Shown: positions 8,858-18,869, counted from the first letter of the stretch. The stretch: DNA of 64,000 nucleotides from Lentzea sp. NEAU-D7 (GCF_026242055.1 NZ_JAPJDL010000004.1:124001-188000); one strand, 5' to 3'. A program made the numbers and translations. Notes: generated by a model from the letters alone, not told the origin.

Positions 8858-9709
8858 TCAGGAGTGCGGGCAGGTGTCCCGGTACTCCTCGATCAGCGTG
8901 CTGCGTCCCGGTGCCGGGCAGAGGAACTGCTCGTAGCGGGTGTCGTTGTCGATGAACCGCTTGAGCCACGAGATGCTGTACTTCGCGATCGTCGTGTTGG
9001 ACGAGTTCGGGGCGAAGTGCGAGGCGTTGTTGAGCTCCAGGTACGCCTTGTCCAACGTGGACGGCAGGCTCGTGTAGAACGGCTCCGAGTGGGACGAGAC
9101 CGGGGCGATGGAGTCGTCCTCGGCGCCGACGACCAGGGTCGGGACGCGGACGGTCGACCAGTTCTTCGTGGTGTGCCAGCCCGTGAGCGGGATCGCCGCC
9201 TGCAGGGACGGGCGCTGGCTGGCGGCGCGCAGGGTTCCGCCGCCGCCCATCGAGTGGCCCATCACGCCGAGGCGGGACGAGTCGATCCGGGTGCGCACGG
9301 AGCTCTGCTGGGTGAGGTAGTCGAGGGCCGCCAGCAGCTGCGAGGCCCTGCTGTCGGGCTGGTCGTAGATCGAGTTCGTGTCGATCGTGAAGATCACGAA
9401 GCCCTGCGACGCGAGGCGCGGGCCGAGCCACGAGATGCTCGACTGGGTGCCGGTGTAGCCGGGGGAGATGACCACCGCGCCGAACGTGCCGGCGGAGGTG
9501 CTGGTCGGGTAGTAGATCGTGCCGCCGCCGAAGCCGCCCACCAGCGACGACACGGAGGTCTCCGAGACCGCGAACGGGCCGCGGCTCGCCTCGATGCTGG
9601 AGTTGGTGGGGGCCGGCCCGCGTTCGTACGGGTTGTCGGCGGCCTGGGCCACGGTGCCGCCGAGCAGCACCATGGAGAGCGCGACGGGAATCAGGGTGCG
9701 GAGTTGCAC
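8858..9709 (-). CDS. Secreted cutinase / polyester (PET) hydrolase homologue
   Basis: 283-residue exported alpha/beta hydrolase closely resembling actinobacterial cutinases of the TfCut2/LCC type. A signal peptide ([21 protein letters not shown]) precedes mature [12 protein letters not shown]. The catalytic triad is Ser153 (GHSMGG), Asp199 (DDSIAPV) and His231 (ASHFAPN). Substrate-cleft residues Tyr85 (PGYTGT), Met154 and Trp178 (TGWH) and the C-terminal disulfide pair Cys264/Cys280 are retained. GTG 9709 is chosen because it begins the signal peptide; GTG 9721 and an ATG at 9799 are in frame upstream. Activity on natural cutin or lipid esters is the safe call; polyester hydrolysis is inferred from the family. 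Confidence 0.9.
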   Translation of the reverse strand: MQLRTLIPVALSMVLLGGTVAQAADNPYERGPAPTNSSIEASRGPFAVSETSVSSLVGGFGGGTIYYPTSTSAGTFGAVVISPGYTGTQSSISWLGPRLASQGFVIFTIDTNSIYDQPDSRASQLLAALDYLTQQSSVRTRIDSSRLGVMGHSMGGGGTLRAASQRPSLQAAIPLTGWHTTKNWSTVRVPTLVVGAEDDSIAPVSSHSEPFYTSLPSTLDKAYLELNNASHFAPNSSNTTIAKYSISWLKRFIDNDTRYEQFLCPAPGRSTLIEEYRDTCPHS

Positions 9710-9898
9710 AGCGCTGTACACCTCATTCGGCAGGGAACAGGGGGAGGAACGACCTCGACCCTGCAACCACGGCGTCCGGGTGCGCATCGGTGCAACCACC
9801 GGTCTCGGTGAACAACTTCGGTGTCAAAACTAACGGTGGTAGGTGAATTTGGCCCTTACCCCTTCCGGAGGAGCGGCCGCCGCCGTAAGACTGGGCCG

Positions 9899-12268
9899 AT
9901 GCTGCGTGGCCGAGAGCGGCAACGCGTCGCCGTGGACGCGTTGGTGGAGCGTGCGCGCGTTGGGTGCGGCGGAGTGCTTGTGCTGTGTGGTGAGGCCGGT
10001 TCAGGCAAGACTGCGCTGCTCAACGCGGTGGAGGACAGTTACGACGCGATGCTGTGCGTGGACGTCCCCGAGATCGATGACGAGCTTCTGGAACTCGCAC
10101 AGGACGTGGGAGGTACGAGAGGCGCGCTGCTCATCGCGACCGAAGGCGGACCACGTGGGCTGCCGAGCATCACGCTCGATCCACTGGACGCCGTGACGAG
10201 CCTCCGCGTGCTGCACGACCTCGTGCCCGGCCTGCCCTCCGCCGTCGCCGCGGACCTCGTGGAGCTGGCCTGCGGTAACCCGCTGGCGCTGGTCGAGCTG
10301 GCCGGATCGCTCACGTCCGCGCAGCTCGGAGGCGTCGCGCCGGCGCCGGAGGTGCTGCCGGAGAACAGCTCCCTGCGGCAGAGGTGGCGAGCCCGCTTCG
10401 CCGCGTTGTCCCCCGAGGCGCAGCACGTCGTCGCGATGGTGGCGGTGGACGAGGAGGTCGACGCCGAGACGCTCGACCTGGACGCGGTGACCGAGGCCGG
10501 GCCGTTGTTCGACTCGCGCAGGCTGGTCCGGTCCGCCCTGCGGGTGGACGTGCCGCTCCCGCTGAGACGCCGGGCCCACGCCGTTCTGGCGGAGACCCTG
10601 CCGCCGGGCGCCCGCCGCACGTGGCACCAGGCGGTCACGACGCGGGACCCCGCGCTCGTCGACGTGCTGACCACCTACGCCGAGCACGCGCAGCGGTGTG
10701 GCGACTTCGCGACGGCCGCGCGGGACCACGACCGCGCCGCCCGCCTCACGACCGATCCCGAGCAGAAGGCGCACCACCTGCTCAAGGCCGCCGCCGACCA
10801 CTGGGCGCACGGCGCGCCGCACCGGTCGCGGGCCGTCCTGCGCACCGCGACGAAGATGACCCACACGCCGGAGCTCAGGGCGCTGATGGACCTGCTCGTC
10901 GGCGGCATCGAGCTCGGCGAGAGCCTCCCCGACGTCGCGGCCGACCGGCTCATCCGCGCCGCGAAAGGACTGGTCGGCACGCGTCGCGAGCTCGCGGTGG
11001 CCGCGCTGGGGTTCGCGGGTGAGGCGGCCAGCATCGCGGGGGACCACCGCCGCTACGCCGCCGTCGCCGAGTTCGCGAAGGAGATCCGCCGCGCCGACGA
11101 GCCGCCGGCCACCCGGCTCACGCTCGAGCACCTCACCGGGATGCTGGCGACGTTCGACGGCAGGCACGACGAGGCGCTGCCCGCGTTGCGCACCGTCGTG
11201 GACCTGGCCGACCAGGTCCCCGGACCGCAGGCGCGGATCTGGGCGAGCCAGGCCGCCTACGTGCTCGGGGACGCCGCCCGGTCGCACGAGATGGCCACCA
11301 GCGCGGTCACGGCGGCGCGGGAGACCGGGTTCACCGCGATGGTGCCGTGGGCGCTGGTGTACCGGGCGTTGTCGGCGTTGCTGCTGGACCAGCACTCGGC
11401 GGCGCTGATGGCGGCGACCGAGGGCGTGCACGCGGCGACGGCGATAGGACAGCACAACGCCGTGGTCGACCACCTGACGATCCTCGCGCTGCTGGCGGCG
11501 CTGAGAGGTGACGCGGACACGGCGCTGCACCGCATCGACGCCGCCACCGAGCAGATCACCCAGCGCGGTCTCACCCGGCCCGGCACGTTCGGCGCCTGGG
11601 CGTTCGCGTGCGTCGACCTGGCGCGCGACCGGCCCGCCGACGCGCTGGACCGGCTGCGGCTGCAGCCGGGGCACGCCGGCATCAAGGTGATGGCCGCGCC
11701 GCACGTGGTCGAGGCCGCCGTGGCGTGCGGCAAGCCGTCCACTGCGGACAGAGCGCTGCAGCCGTTCGAGAAGTGGGCCGGCACGACGGGAAGCGCGGCC
11801 CGCCTCGCGCTCTCGCACCGCTGCCACGGCCTGCTGGAGAGCGGCACCGCCGACGAGCACTTCGAGGAAGCGATCCGGCTCCACCGCTCCAGCGGCACCG
11901 CTCTCGAACTCGCGAAGACCGAGCTGCTGTACGGGAACCGGCTGCGGCGCGGCCGCAAACCCAAGGCAGCGCGCGAACACCTGCGCGACGCCGTGCGCAT
12001 CTTCCAGTCCTACCAGGTCGACCACTGGGTCGAGCGGGCCCGCGCCGAACTGCGCGCGGCCGGCGACTCCACGAGCGAGCCCAGGGACCACCCCGGCCTG
12101 ACGCCGCAGCAGGCGCAGATCGCCAGGCTGGTCGCCGAGGGCGCCACGAACCGCGAGGTCGCCGCGCGGTTGTTCCTGAGCCACCGCACCGTCGAGCACC
12201 ACCTGCGCAACATCTTCGCGCGGCTCGGCGTGCGGTCGAGGGTCGAGCTCACCAGGAGACTCGATTGA
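9899..12268 (+). CDS. LuxR-family ATP-binding regulator
   Basis: 789-residue LAL-like regulator. An N-terminal P-loop (GEAGSGKT, residues about 31-38) opens a degenerate AAA/STAND region; residues about 240-690 are alpha-helical, TPR-like; the C-terminal 65 residues are a LuxR HTH (LTPQQAQIARLVAEGATNRE...SHRTVEHHLRNIFARLGV). ATG 9899 is favoured as the conserved MLRGRERQ start immediately before the ATPase domain. It is divergent from the cutinase gene (189 bp between starts) and 13 bp upstream of a thioesterase-ADH pair, so it may control either. Ligand unknown. Confidence 0.87.
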   Translation: MLRGRERQRVAVDALVERARVGCGGVLVLCGEAGSGKTALLNAVEDSYDAMLCVDVPEIDDELLELAQDVGGTRGALLIATEGGPRGLPSITLDPLDAVTSLRVLHDLVPGLPSAVAADLVELACGNPLALVELAGSLTSAQLGGVAPAPEVLPENSSLRQRWRARFAALSPEAQHVVAMVAVDEEVDAETLDLDAVTEAGPLFDSRRLVRSALRVDVPLPLRRRAHAVLAETLPPGARRTWHQAVTTRDPALVDVLTTYAEHAQRCGDFATAARDHDRAARLTTDPEQKAHHLLKAAADHWAHGAPHRSRAVLRTATKMTHTPELRALMDLLVGGIELGESLPDVAADRLIRAAKGLVGTRRELAVAALGFAGEAASIAGDHRRYAAVAEFAKEIRRADEPPATRLTLEHLTGMLATFDGRHDEALPALRTVVDLADQVPGPQARIWASQAAYVLGDAARSHEMATSAVTAARETGFTAMVPWALVYRALSALLLDQHSAALMAATEGVHAATAIGQHNAVVDHLTILALLAALRGDADTALHRIDAATEQITQRGLTRPGTFGAWAFACVDLARDRPADALDRLRLQPGHAGIKVMAAPHVVEAAVACGKPSTADRALQPFEKWAGTTGSAARLALSHRCHGLLESGTADEHFEEAIRLHRSSGTALELAKTELLYGNRLRRGRKPKAAREHLRDAVRIFQSYQVDHWVERARAELRAAGDSTSEPRDHPGLTPQQAQIARLVAEGATNREVAARLFLSHRTVEHHLRNIFARLGVRSRVELTRRLD

Positions 12269-12281
12269 CGATGGAGGTCGC

Positions 12282-12695
12282 GTGCGCGAGCAGTACCGGC
12301 ACTGGCAGCGGATTCCGACCCGATGGGCGGACAACGACGTCTACGGCCACGTGAACAACGTCGTGCACTACGCGTTCATGGACACCGTGATCAACACATG
12401 GCTGATCGGCGCCGGGCTGGACATCCAGGCCGGCCAGCAGATCGGGCTCTGCGTGGAGTCGCACTGCAACTACCGCGCCTCGGTGTCGTTCCCGGAGGCG
12501 CTCGACGCCGGGCTGCGCGTGGGACACCTCGGCCGGTCGAGCGTGCGCTACGAGGTCGGGTTCTTCTTCGAGGGACGCGAGGACGTCGTGGCGGAGGGCC
12601 ACTTCGTGCACGTGTTCGTGGACCGCGAGACCCGCAAACCGGTGGAGATCCCCGCGCACCTGCGCACGGCGATGGAAGGTCTGGTGGTGGCGTGA
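12282..12695 (+). CDS. 4HBT-type acyl-CoA thioesterase
   Basis: 137-residue hotdog thioesterase. The family motif RWADNDVYGHVNNVVHYAFM contains the catalytic Asp used by 4-hydroxybenzoyl-CoA/YbgC-type enzymes, followed by SHCNYRASVSFPEALD. GTG 12282 has ATGGAGG upstream. It is translationally coupled (GTGA) to the alcohol dehydrogenase gene downstream, implying an acyl-CoA to acid/alcohol handling step; substrate unknown. Confidence 0.87.
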   Translation: MREQYRHWQRIPTRWADNDVYGHVNNVVHYAFMDTVINTWLIGAGLDIQAGQQIGLCVESHCNYRASVSFPEALDAGLRVGHLGRSSVRYEVGFFFEGREDVVAEGHFVHVFVDRETRKPVEIPAHLRTAMEGLVVA

Positions 12696-13792
12696 AGACG
12701 CGAGGCGCGGTGCTGACCGGAGTCGGCGGGCCGCTCGAGGTCGTGGACCTCGAGCTCGACCCGCCCGGTCCCGGCGAACTGCTGGTGCGCGTGCACGCCA
12801 CCGGCCTGTGCCACTCCGACCTGTCCGTGATCGACGGTTCGCGCATCCGGCCGTTGCCGATGGTGCTCGGCCACGAGGCCGCGGGCGAGGTCGTCGAGAC
12901 CGGTCCCAACGCCGAGTTCCAGGTGGGCGACCACGTCGTGCTGTCGTTCGTGCCTGCGTGCGGCGCCTGCCGCCGGTGCGCGTCGGGCCGCCAGGCGCTG
13001 TGCGAGCCCGGAGCCGCGGCGAACCGCGACGGCACGCTGCTCGGCGGTCAGCGCCGCTGGACCCTTCCGGACGGCACACGGCCGCACCACCACCTGGGCG
13101 TGTCCGGGTTCGCCGAGTACACGGTGATCTCCGGCCGGTCGGCCACCCTGGTCCCCGAGGACCTGCCGCTCGACGTCGCCGCGCTGTTCGGCTGCGCCGT
13201 GCTGACCGGTGCGGGCGCCGCGTTCTACAGCGCCGAGGTCAAGCCGGGGGAGAAGGTCGCGGTGTTCGGTCTCGGCGGTGTCGGCCTCGCGGCGGTGCTC
13301 GCGGCCGTGACGGCGGGCGCGACGCAGGTCGTGGCGGTGGACGTGGTCGAGCACAAGCGCAAGCTGGCTCTCACGCTCGGCGCGACGCACGAGGCCGCGG
13401 GCGGGCCGGACGTCGTCGCCCACGTCCGGGACCTGACCGGTGGCGGCGCGGACAAGGTCATCGACACGACCGGTGTGGCGGCGGTGCTCGAACAGGCGTA
13501 CGCCGCGACGGCCGTCGGCGGCACCACCGTCACCGTCGGCCTGCCGCACCCCGACCGCACCGTGAGCCTGCCGGCGCTGAACCTGGTCGCCGAGGAACGC
13601 ACGCTCAAGGGCAGCTACCTCGGTTCGTGCGTGCCCCGCCGGGACGTGCCGCGGTTCGTCGACCTCTACCGCGCGGGCCGGCTGCCCGTCGACGGCCTGC
13701 TGTCCGGGCGGCTGGCGCTGCACGAGATCAACGAAGGCTTCGCGAAGCTCGCCTCCGGGGAGGCCGTCCGGCAGGTCGTCGTCATGCGGTGA
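12692..13792 (+). CDS. Zinc-dependent alcohol dehydrogenase (MDR family)
   Basis: 366-residue medium-chain dehydrogenase. Catalytic zinc ligands are in GLCHSDLSV and GHEAAGEV; the structural zinc lobe has CGACRRCASGRQALC; the Rossmann motif is GLGGVGLAAV. It resembles mycothiol- or NAD-linked long-chain ADHs. GTG 12692 overlaps the thioesterase stop. Ends 157 bp before the protease gene with no clear hairpin. Confidence 0.9.
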   Translation: MKTRGAVLTGVGGPLEVVDLELDPPGPGELLVRVHATGLCHSDLSVIDGSRIRPLPMVLGHEAAGEVVETGPNAEFQVGDHVVLSFVPACGACRRCASGRQALCEPGAAANRDGTLLGGQRRWTLPDGTRPHHHLGVSGFAEYTVISGRSATLVPEDLPLDVAALFGCAVLTGAGAAFYSAEVKPGEKVAVFGLGGVGLAAVLAAVTAGATQVVAVDVVEHKRKLALTLGATHEAAGGPDVVAHVRDLTGGGADKVIDTTGVAAVLEQAYAATAVGGTTVTVGLPHPDRTVSLPALNLVAEERTLKGSYLGSCVPRRDVPRFVDLYRAGRLPVDGLLSGRLALHEINEGFAKLASGEAVRQVVVMR

Positions 13793-13877
13793 TGCCCGGT
13801 TCGGCCCGTCCGGGCACGAATCGGGCAGGACAGTTCCCGTGTCAGCTGTTGACCACCGCGGGCTGCCTGCGCCACGG

Positions 13878-13891
13878 TGGGAGCGCTCTCA
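13878..13891. promoter_or_regulatory. CebR-like operator upstream of the protease gene
   Basis: TGGGAGCGCTCTCA, 13 of 14 positions matching the palindrome TGGGAGCGCTCCCA bound by the LacI-family cellobiose regulator CebR in Streptomyces. It lies 58 bp before the protease ATG. The same 14-mer, on the opposite strand, occurs at 21775. Confidence 0.6.
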
Positions 13892-13949
13892 TGTTCGTCG
13901 CTCCCGCAACGGGGCGGGCAGCGATCCCTGCACGGACAAGGAGAAGAGC

Positions 13950-15083
13950 ATGCGCTTCACCATGCCCAGAATCGTGCCCGCGCTGGCACTCGTGCTGGTC
14001 GGGTCCACCTTCACGGTGCCTGCCCAGGCGTCGGAGAAGGAGATGTCCCCCGGCCTGCTCACCGCGATGAGCTCGGCGTTCGGGCTGACCGAGGCCCAGG
14101 CGCGGTTGCGCCTGGAGAAGGAACAACGCGCGTCGGTCATCGCACCGCGCGCCGAAAGCGAGGCCGGTGCCGCACTCGCCGGCAGCTGGTTCGACGAGAC
14201 GAAGAACCGCCTGGTCGTCGCCGTGACGGACCGGACGGCCGCACGCAAGGTCGAGGCCACCGGTGCCGAAGCCGTGGTCGTCGGCCGTTCGGCGGGCTCG
14301 ATGGCGGCGCAGAAGAACCGCCTCGACGCCCTGTCCGCGTCCGGGTCGGTGCCGTCCGCCGTGGCGAGCTGGCACCCCGACCCGCGCACCGGGACCGTCG
14401 TGGTGAACGTCGAGGCGGGCAAGCAGACCGCTGAGGTGGCCTCGTTCCTGGACAAGGCACGTCAGCTCGGCTCCATCACCGTGCGCACCGAGGGTGTCCG
14501 GCAGCCGCAGCCGTTCGCGGCCGGCACGGTGGGCGGCGACCCGTACTACACCGGCAACGTCCGCTGCTCCATCGGCTTCTCGGTGCACGGCGGCTACGTC
14601 ACGGCGGGCCACTGCGGCGGGAACGGCGCGGCCGTCTACGGCTGGGACCGCTCCTACCAGGGCAACTTCGCCGGATCCTCCTTCCCCGGCAACGACTACG
14701 CGTGGGTGCGCACCGGCGGCGGCTGGTGGACCGTGCCCGTCGTGCTCGGCTGGGGCCGGGTGCCCGACGCGCTGGTGCGCGGTTCGTGGGAGGCGCCGGT
14801 CGGCACCTCGGTCTGCCGTTCGGGTTCGACGACCCAGTGGCACTGCGGCGTGATCCAGAGCCGCAACGAGACGATCCGCTACGCGCAGGGCGACGTGCAC
14901 CAGATGGCGGGCACGAGCGTCTGCGCCCAGGGTGGCGACTCCGGTGGTTCGTTCATCACCGGTGACCAGGCCCAGGGCGTCACGTCCGGCGGCTACGGCG
15001 ACTGCACCAGCGGCGGTCGCACGTGGTTCCAGCCGATCAACGAGATCCTCAACGTCTACGGCCTGAGGCTGCACACCGCCTGA
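13950..15083 (+). CDS. Secreted S1 family serine protease (streptogrisin/alpha-lytic type)
   Basis: 377-residue preproprotease. Signal peptide MRFTMPRIVPALALVLV..VPAQA; prodomain of the alpha-lytic type (about 30-185); mature chymotrypsin-fold protease from about residue 190 with His in YVTAGHCGG, Asp in GNDYAWVRT and Ser in AQGGDSGGSF. Paired cysteines flank the catalytic His (CSIGF / GHC) and occur in CRSGSTTQWHC. ATG 13950 follows AAGGAGAAG. A CebR-like operator upstream suggests carbon-source control. Exported nutrient-acquisition protease. Confidence 0.92.
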   Translation: MRFTMPRIVPALALVLVGSTFTVPAQASEKEMSPGLLTAMSSAFGLTEAQARLRLEKEQRASVIAPRAESEAGAALAGSWFDETKNRLVVAVTDRTAARKVEATGAEAVVVGRSAGSMAAQKNRLDALSASGSVPSAVASWHPDPRTGTVVVNVEAGKQTAEVASFLDKARQLGSITVRTEGVRQPQPFAAGTVGGDPYYTGNVRCSIGFSVHGGYVTAGHCGGNGAAVYGWDRSYQGNFAGSSFPGNDYAWVRTGGGWWTVPVVLGWGRVPDALVRGSWEAPVGTSVCRSGSTTQWHCGVIQSRNETIRYAQGDVHQMAGTSVCAQGGDSGGSFITGDQAQGVTSGGYGDCTSGGRTWFQPINEILNVYGLRLHTA

Positions 15084-15090
15084 CGGGAGT

Positions 15091-15129
15091 CCCCGGCTGT
15101 CCACCGCGTGAAGCGGTGGACAGCCGGGG
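15091..15129. terminator. Strong bidirectional hairpin terminator
   Basis: Perfect 17-bp inverted repeat (CCCCGGCTGTCCACCGC / GCGGTGGACAGCCGGGG) with loop GTGAA, between the convergent protease and amylase genes. Confidence 0.85.
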
Positions 15130-15135
15130 CTCGTC

Positions 15136-16497
15136 TCAGCGTGCGTTGACGTGCAGCGCCAGGGCGGTTCCCGCGCCGAGCGTCGTCGTGAACCTGCCGG
15201 AGGAGTCGACGGTCACGCGGACGCAGCCGTTCTCCTGGACGTTGCAGTAGCTCCCGGCGGGCAGCGCGGTCTGGAACGTGCGGGTCACCGCGAACGTCTC
15301 GCGGTTGATCGCGACGAATCCCTTGCTGCCGCGGCCGAACGCGATCAGGTCGAACCCGTTGTCCTGCCAGTTGTTCACGTCGGTGCCCGCCACGGTGTTG
15401 CGGAACGCCACCATGTTCGCGATCTGCGTCCAGGCGTGCTGGCACTTCCAGCCGCTGTAGCAGACCGAGTTGCCGGGCGGGCCCGCGTCCTTGTCGCTGA
15501 ACTCGTAACCCGAGTACACCTGCGGCGCACCGTAGTTCCACGCCAGCATGAAGACGTTCGCCAGCGTGTAGGTCGAACCGTCCTTGTACGTCAAGGTGGA
15601 GTTGTTGCGCTCGGTGTCCCAGTTGTCGACGAACGGCCGCGCCTGACCGCTGGGCAGGAAGCCCCACGGCTGCCCGAAAGTCTTCAGGTAGGCCAGGTTC
15701 TCGTTGTTGAAGATCCGCTTGAGGTCGTAGGCGTAGCGGAACTCGTCCACGTCACCGGACCCCGTGTACTCGCCGGGCTGCACGGCCTCGCCCGCTCCGT
15801 AGATCACCTCGTGCACCCAGAACACGGCGGGGTTGCTCAGCTTCCCCTTGATCGCGGCGAGATCGCCCGCGGCCATGTGCTTGGCCGCGTCGATGCGGAA
15901 CCCGTCGACGCCCATCGCGATCAGGCGGTTCAGGTACGCGGCGATGGCCCCGCGCACGTACTCGCTGCCGGTGTCCAGATCGGACAGACCGACGAGCTCG
16001 CAGTTCTGGACGTTGAAGCGGTCCTGGTAGTTGCTGATCGGCGAGCGGCACGAGTGGAAGTCCCAGTCGCTGTACACGCCGGGGTAGTTGTACTTGGAGT
16101 AGCCGGTACCGCCGGTGCCCGTGCCCGATCCGGCGCTCATGTGGTTGATCACCGCGTCGGCGATGACCTTCACACCCGCGTTGTGGCAGGTGCTGACCAT
16201 GTTCCGGAAGGCGTTCTCGTCACCGAGGCGCCCGGCGATCCGGTAGCTGACGGGCTGGTAGCTGGTCCACCACTGCGGACCCTGGACGTGCTCGGTCGCG
16301 GGGGAGACCTCGACGTAGCCGTAGCCCTTGGGGCCGAGGACGTTGGTGCACTCCGCCGCCACGCGGGCGAACGGCCACTGGAACAGGGTGACGGTGACGT
16401 CCTTGGCGCCCGGTGGCGCCGCAAGACTTTGCACCGGTGTGGACAGTCCGACGATCAGCAGCACCGCGAGAAGGGTGCGTGAAACTGAGGAAACCAC
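15136..16497 (-). CDS. Secreted alpha-amylase (GH13)
   Basis: 453-residue exported amylase. Signal peptide [24 protein letters not shown]13 barrel with region I DAVINHMS, region [12 protein letters not shown] (nucleophile Asp), region [12 protein letters not shown] (acid/base Glu) and region [13 protein letters not shown] (third Asp). The C-terminal about 80 residues form the all-beta C domain. GTG 16497 has AAGGAGAC directly upstream. No starch-binding module is visible. Hydrolyses alpha-1,4 glucans extracellularly. Confidence 0.92.
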   Translation of the reverse strand: MVSSVSRTLLAVLLIVGLSTPVQSLAAPPGAKDVTVTLFQWPFARVAAECTNVLGPKGYGYVEVSPATEHVQGPQWWTSYQPVSYRIAGRLGDENAFRNMVSTCHNAGVKVIADAVINHMSAGSGTGTGGTGYSKYNYPGVYSDWDFHSCRSPISNYQDRFNVQNCELVGLSDLDTGSEYVRGAIAAYLNRLIAMGVDGFRIDAAKHMAAGDLAAIKGKLSNPAVFWVHEVIYGAGEAVQPGEYTGSGDVDEFRYAYDLKRIFNNENLAYLKTFGQPWGFLPSGQARPFVDNWDTERNNSTLTYKDGSTYTLANVFMLAWNYGAPQVYSGYEFSDKDAGPPGNSVCYSGWKCQHAWTQIANMVAFRNTVAGTDVNNWQDNGFDLIAFGRGSKGFVAINRETFAVTRTFQTALPAGSYCNVQENGCVRVTVDSSGRFTTTLGAGTALALHVNAR

Positions 16498-16554
16498 GTT
16501 GTCTCCTTGTGTGCAGGGGTTCACTGAAGGTCGTAGCATCCGCAGGCACACCGG

Positions 16555-16566
16555 GCAAAGCGTTGC
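16555..16566. promoter_or_regulatory. Possible LacI-family operator of the amylase gene
   Basis: GCAAAGCGTTGC, 10 of 12 positions self-complementary, about 58 bp upstream of the amylase start. It resembles GCAA-N4-TTGC half-site pairs used by MalR-like repressors. Short and unverified. Confidence 0.3.
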
Positions 16567-16630
16567 AAGAACTTTCTGGAGCAATTCGGCCTAGTGCGCG
16601 CGCCGCACGAGACCGGGTAAGGTCTCGATC

Positions 16631-16666
16631 ATGACGAAGAGAATCGAGTCTTCCTCCGCCAGGTGA
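16631..16666 (+). other. Possible 11-codon upstream ORF
   Basis: ATG at 16631 opens a frame MTKRIESSSAR whose TGA overlaps the GTG start of the next gene (GTGA). It could be a leader that couples translation, or the overlap could be chance. No function assigned. Confidence 0.25.
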
Positions 16667-18228
16667 GCGAGCGCAGCGAGCGGACGCTCGCCCTCCTCGA
16701 ACTGCTGGCGCGGTTCGCCGCGGATCCCGCGCTCACGCCGCAGGCCTTGCACGACCAGGTCCTCGCTCTCGATCCTGACGAGGAAGCCGTGCTGCGTGGC
16801 AGCTGTCGAGCCCGCTTCGAACCCGTGGCACCGCTCGTCCGCGCGGCCAGGTGGTTCCTCTCCCGGAGCACGGACGACCGCGTTCGCCTCCTCGGCCTGC
16901 GGCTGCTGGAGGGCGAGGCGGAACTGGGCGACGTCCCGGACGTCATCGCGGCCGCAACGAATCCGGGCCTGGCCAGAGTCGCCGTCCAGGTGCTGGTGAA
17001 GATCGAAGGTGCCGAGCACGACGCCATCCGGTTCGCCGAGGAGCACTCCGGCGACGCGCTCCACGCGGCCGTCCGGGTGCTGATCGGCCATCCCGATCCG
17101 CAGGTGCGGGACTGGGTGCGGTCGCACGGCGGCCGGGGCAGTATCGCCAGGAGGATCGCGGAGTCGCACGACCTTCGTGGCCTGCTCGACCAGGCGGACG
17201 TGACGGATCGGTTGTGGGATCAGGCCGGGGCGTTGCTGTACGGCATGAGCCGCGCGCACGGCTACTCGGTGCTGCACGAGTACCAGGACGCGATCGCCGT
17301 GTGCCGGCGCTGGGTCGAACTCGCCCACCTGCGGCCCGCCACCCACGACCGGGCCGCGGCGCTGACGGCCCTCGCCGACGAGTTCGCCACCGGCCACGCG
17401 GCGCTGGTGCTGGGTGACCTGCGCGTCGAGCTGGTCGCCACCCTGAAGGACGTCCTGACCGCCTGGATCGAGGAGCTCGGTCCGGTCAGCGCCTGGATCG
17501 CTCAGCGGGCCGCCGCGCTCGACACACCCCGCTCCGGGTTCGCTGTGCGCGTCGTGACGCACGAACCGAAACCGGTCGGCATGGCCGAGGCCAGGGTGGT
17601 CATCGACGGCGTGCCGATCGCCGCGCGGGTGTTCGGCTGCTTCGAGGCCGACCCGCCGGAGTGCGTGATCCCCCAGTTGGCCGCCACGGCTGAGCCGAAG
17701 GAGATCGTCGTGGACGAGAACGACGGTGCCGAGCTGCGCGTCACGATTGTGCGCGAGGGTGACGAGGTGGTGTGGCGGGACTGGAAGTGCCAGATCATCG
17801 GCAGGTTGCCGCAGGACGTCCCGTTCGACGCCGGGGAGTACGACCGCGAGGTCGCCCGCTTCACGCACGACCACAGCTGGGAATGGCCGGCCAGGACGGT
17901 GGCACGGCTGCTCAACGAGAGGCTGCGTGCGGATCCGACGGTCCTGGGCCGGTGGGACTGCGTCCGCGGCAGGTGCCACGCCACGTGGGACAGCCAGGAC
18001 GTGGCGGAGCTCGACTTCTCCTACCCGGACGCGGACCCGTACGTCACCTTCCGGCTGGCGGTCGACGTGACCGGCCGCGATCCGGAAGAAGTGGCCGACG
18101 AGGTGTTCGCCGCGCTGGTGGCGTCCGATCCCAAGGTCACGACCGGAATGGTCGGCCTCGACGGCAGAGACCGTGCCGCGCTCGTCGGCCTGCCCTACCG
18201 CCCCTACCGCCGGCTCACGAGCAGGTAG
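16663..18228 (+). CDS. Hypothetical 521-residue protein, HEAT-like N-terminal half
   Basis: Not recognised. Residues 1-280 are alpha-helical with repeated short helix pairs (TDDRVRLLGLRLLEGEAEL, NPGLARVAVQVLVKIEGA, AVRVLIGHPDPQVRDWV) that look HEAT/ARM-like. The C-terminal half is mixed alpha/beta with CVRGRCHATW containing two Cys. There is no signal peptide or membrane segment, so it is predicted cytoplasmic. GTG 16663 is the first in-frame start and overlaps the small upstream frame. The 3' end overlaps the convergent methyltransferase gene by 25 bp. Confidence 0.7.
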   Translation: MSERSERTLALLELLARFAADPALTPQALHDQVLALDPDEEAVLRGSCRARFEPVAPLVRAARWFLSRSTDDRVRLLGLRLLEGEAELGDVPDVIAAATNPGLARVAVQVLVKIEGAEHDAIRFAEEHSGDALHAAVRVLIGHPDPQVRDWVRSHGGRGSIARRIAESHDLRGLLDQADVTDRLWDQAGALLYGMSRAHGYSVLHEYQDAIAVCRRWVELAHLRPATHDRAAALTALADEFATGHAALVLGDLRVELVATLKDVLTAWIEELGPVSAWIAQRAAALDTPRSGFAVRVVTHEPKPVGMAEARVVIDGVPIAARVFGCFEADPPECVIPQLAATAEPKEIVVDENDGAELRVTIVREGDEVVWRDWKCQIIGRLPQDVPFDAGEYDREVARFTHDHSWEWPARTVARLLNERLRADPTVLGRWDCVRGRCHATWDSQDVAELDFSYPDADPYVTFRLAVDVTGRDPEEVADEVFAALVASDPKVTTGMVGLDGRDRAALVGLPYRPYRRLTSR

Positions 18229-18788
18229 CGCTCGTCCTCGATCGGGCGGCCCCACAGGTCCTCGCTCGTCAGCGGGGTGACCACGGCCTCCGCGCGCACC
18301 CCGAGCACGAGCTCGCGGGTCTGCGCGGAGGTCAGTCCCGCTCCGGTCGACCACCGGCCCTCCACGAGCAGCAGGACGCCGTCCGGTTCCAGCAGGGACA
18401 CCCACTCCGCCAGTGCCGCCGCCGGATCCGGCAACGCCCACAGCACGTGCCGTGCCAGCACGACGCCGAACGAGGCCCTGGGGTGCGGCGGGTGAGCCGC
18501 GTCGCCGGTGCCGAACTCGACGGCCACGCCCGCGGCCGCCGCCTTGGCACGCGCGATTCCCACCATCTCCTCGGAGAGGTCCAAGCCGTGCACGTCGTGA
18601 CCGGCTTCGGCGAGCAGCACCGACAGGCTGCCGGTGCCGCAGCCGAGATCGACGACCGAGGACGCCGCGGGGACGAGCGACAGGAGGAGCCGTGCCCAGG
18701 CGTCACGCACCCGCGGATCGCGCAAACCGTGGTCAGGTTCGTCGTCGAACGCAGCGGCGTGCCGGTCCCAGAACTCCCGTGTCGTCAC
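18204..18788 (-). CDS. Class I SAM-dependent methyltransferase
   Basis: 194-residue methyltransferase of the UbiE/Methyltransf_11 type. SAM motif I VVDLGCGTGSLSVLLAEAG, motif II VHGLDLSEEMV, then GDAAHPPHP and VLARHVLWALPDP. GTG 18788 begins VTTREFWDRHAAAFDD, the usual N-terminus of this family. Substrate unknown. Convergent with the preceding hypothetical gene. Confidence 0.85.
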   Translation of the reverse strand: MTTREFWDRHAAAFDDEPDHGLRDPRVRDAWARLLLSLVPAASSVVDLGCGTGSLSVLLAEAGHDVHGLDLSEEMVGIARAKAAAAGVAVEFGTGDAAHPPHPRASFGVVLARHVLWALPDPAAALAEWVSLLEPDGVLLLVEGRWSTGAGLTSAQTRELVLGVRAEAVVTPLTSEDLWGRPIEDERYLLVSRR

Positions 18789-18869
18789 GATTTCAGTTTT
18801 GCTTAAGGGACCATCAAGCCTTGCCCAAATGAGATGCGGTCTTCGTCGTACGGTCCCTAACCTCGCTTC

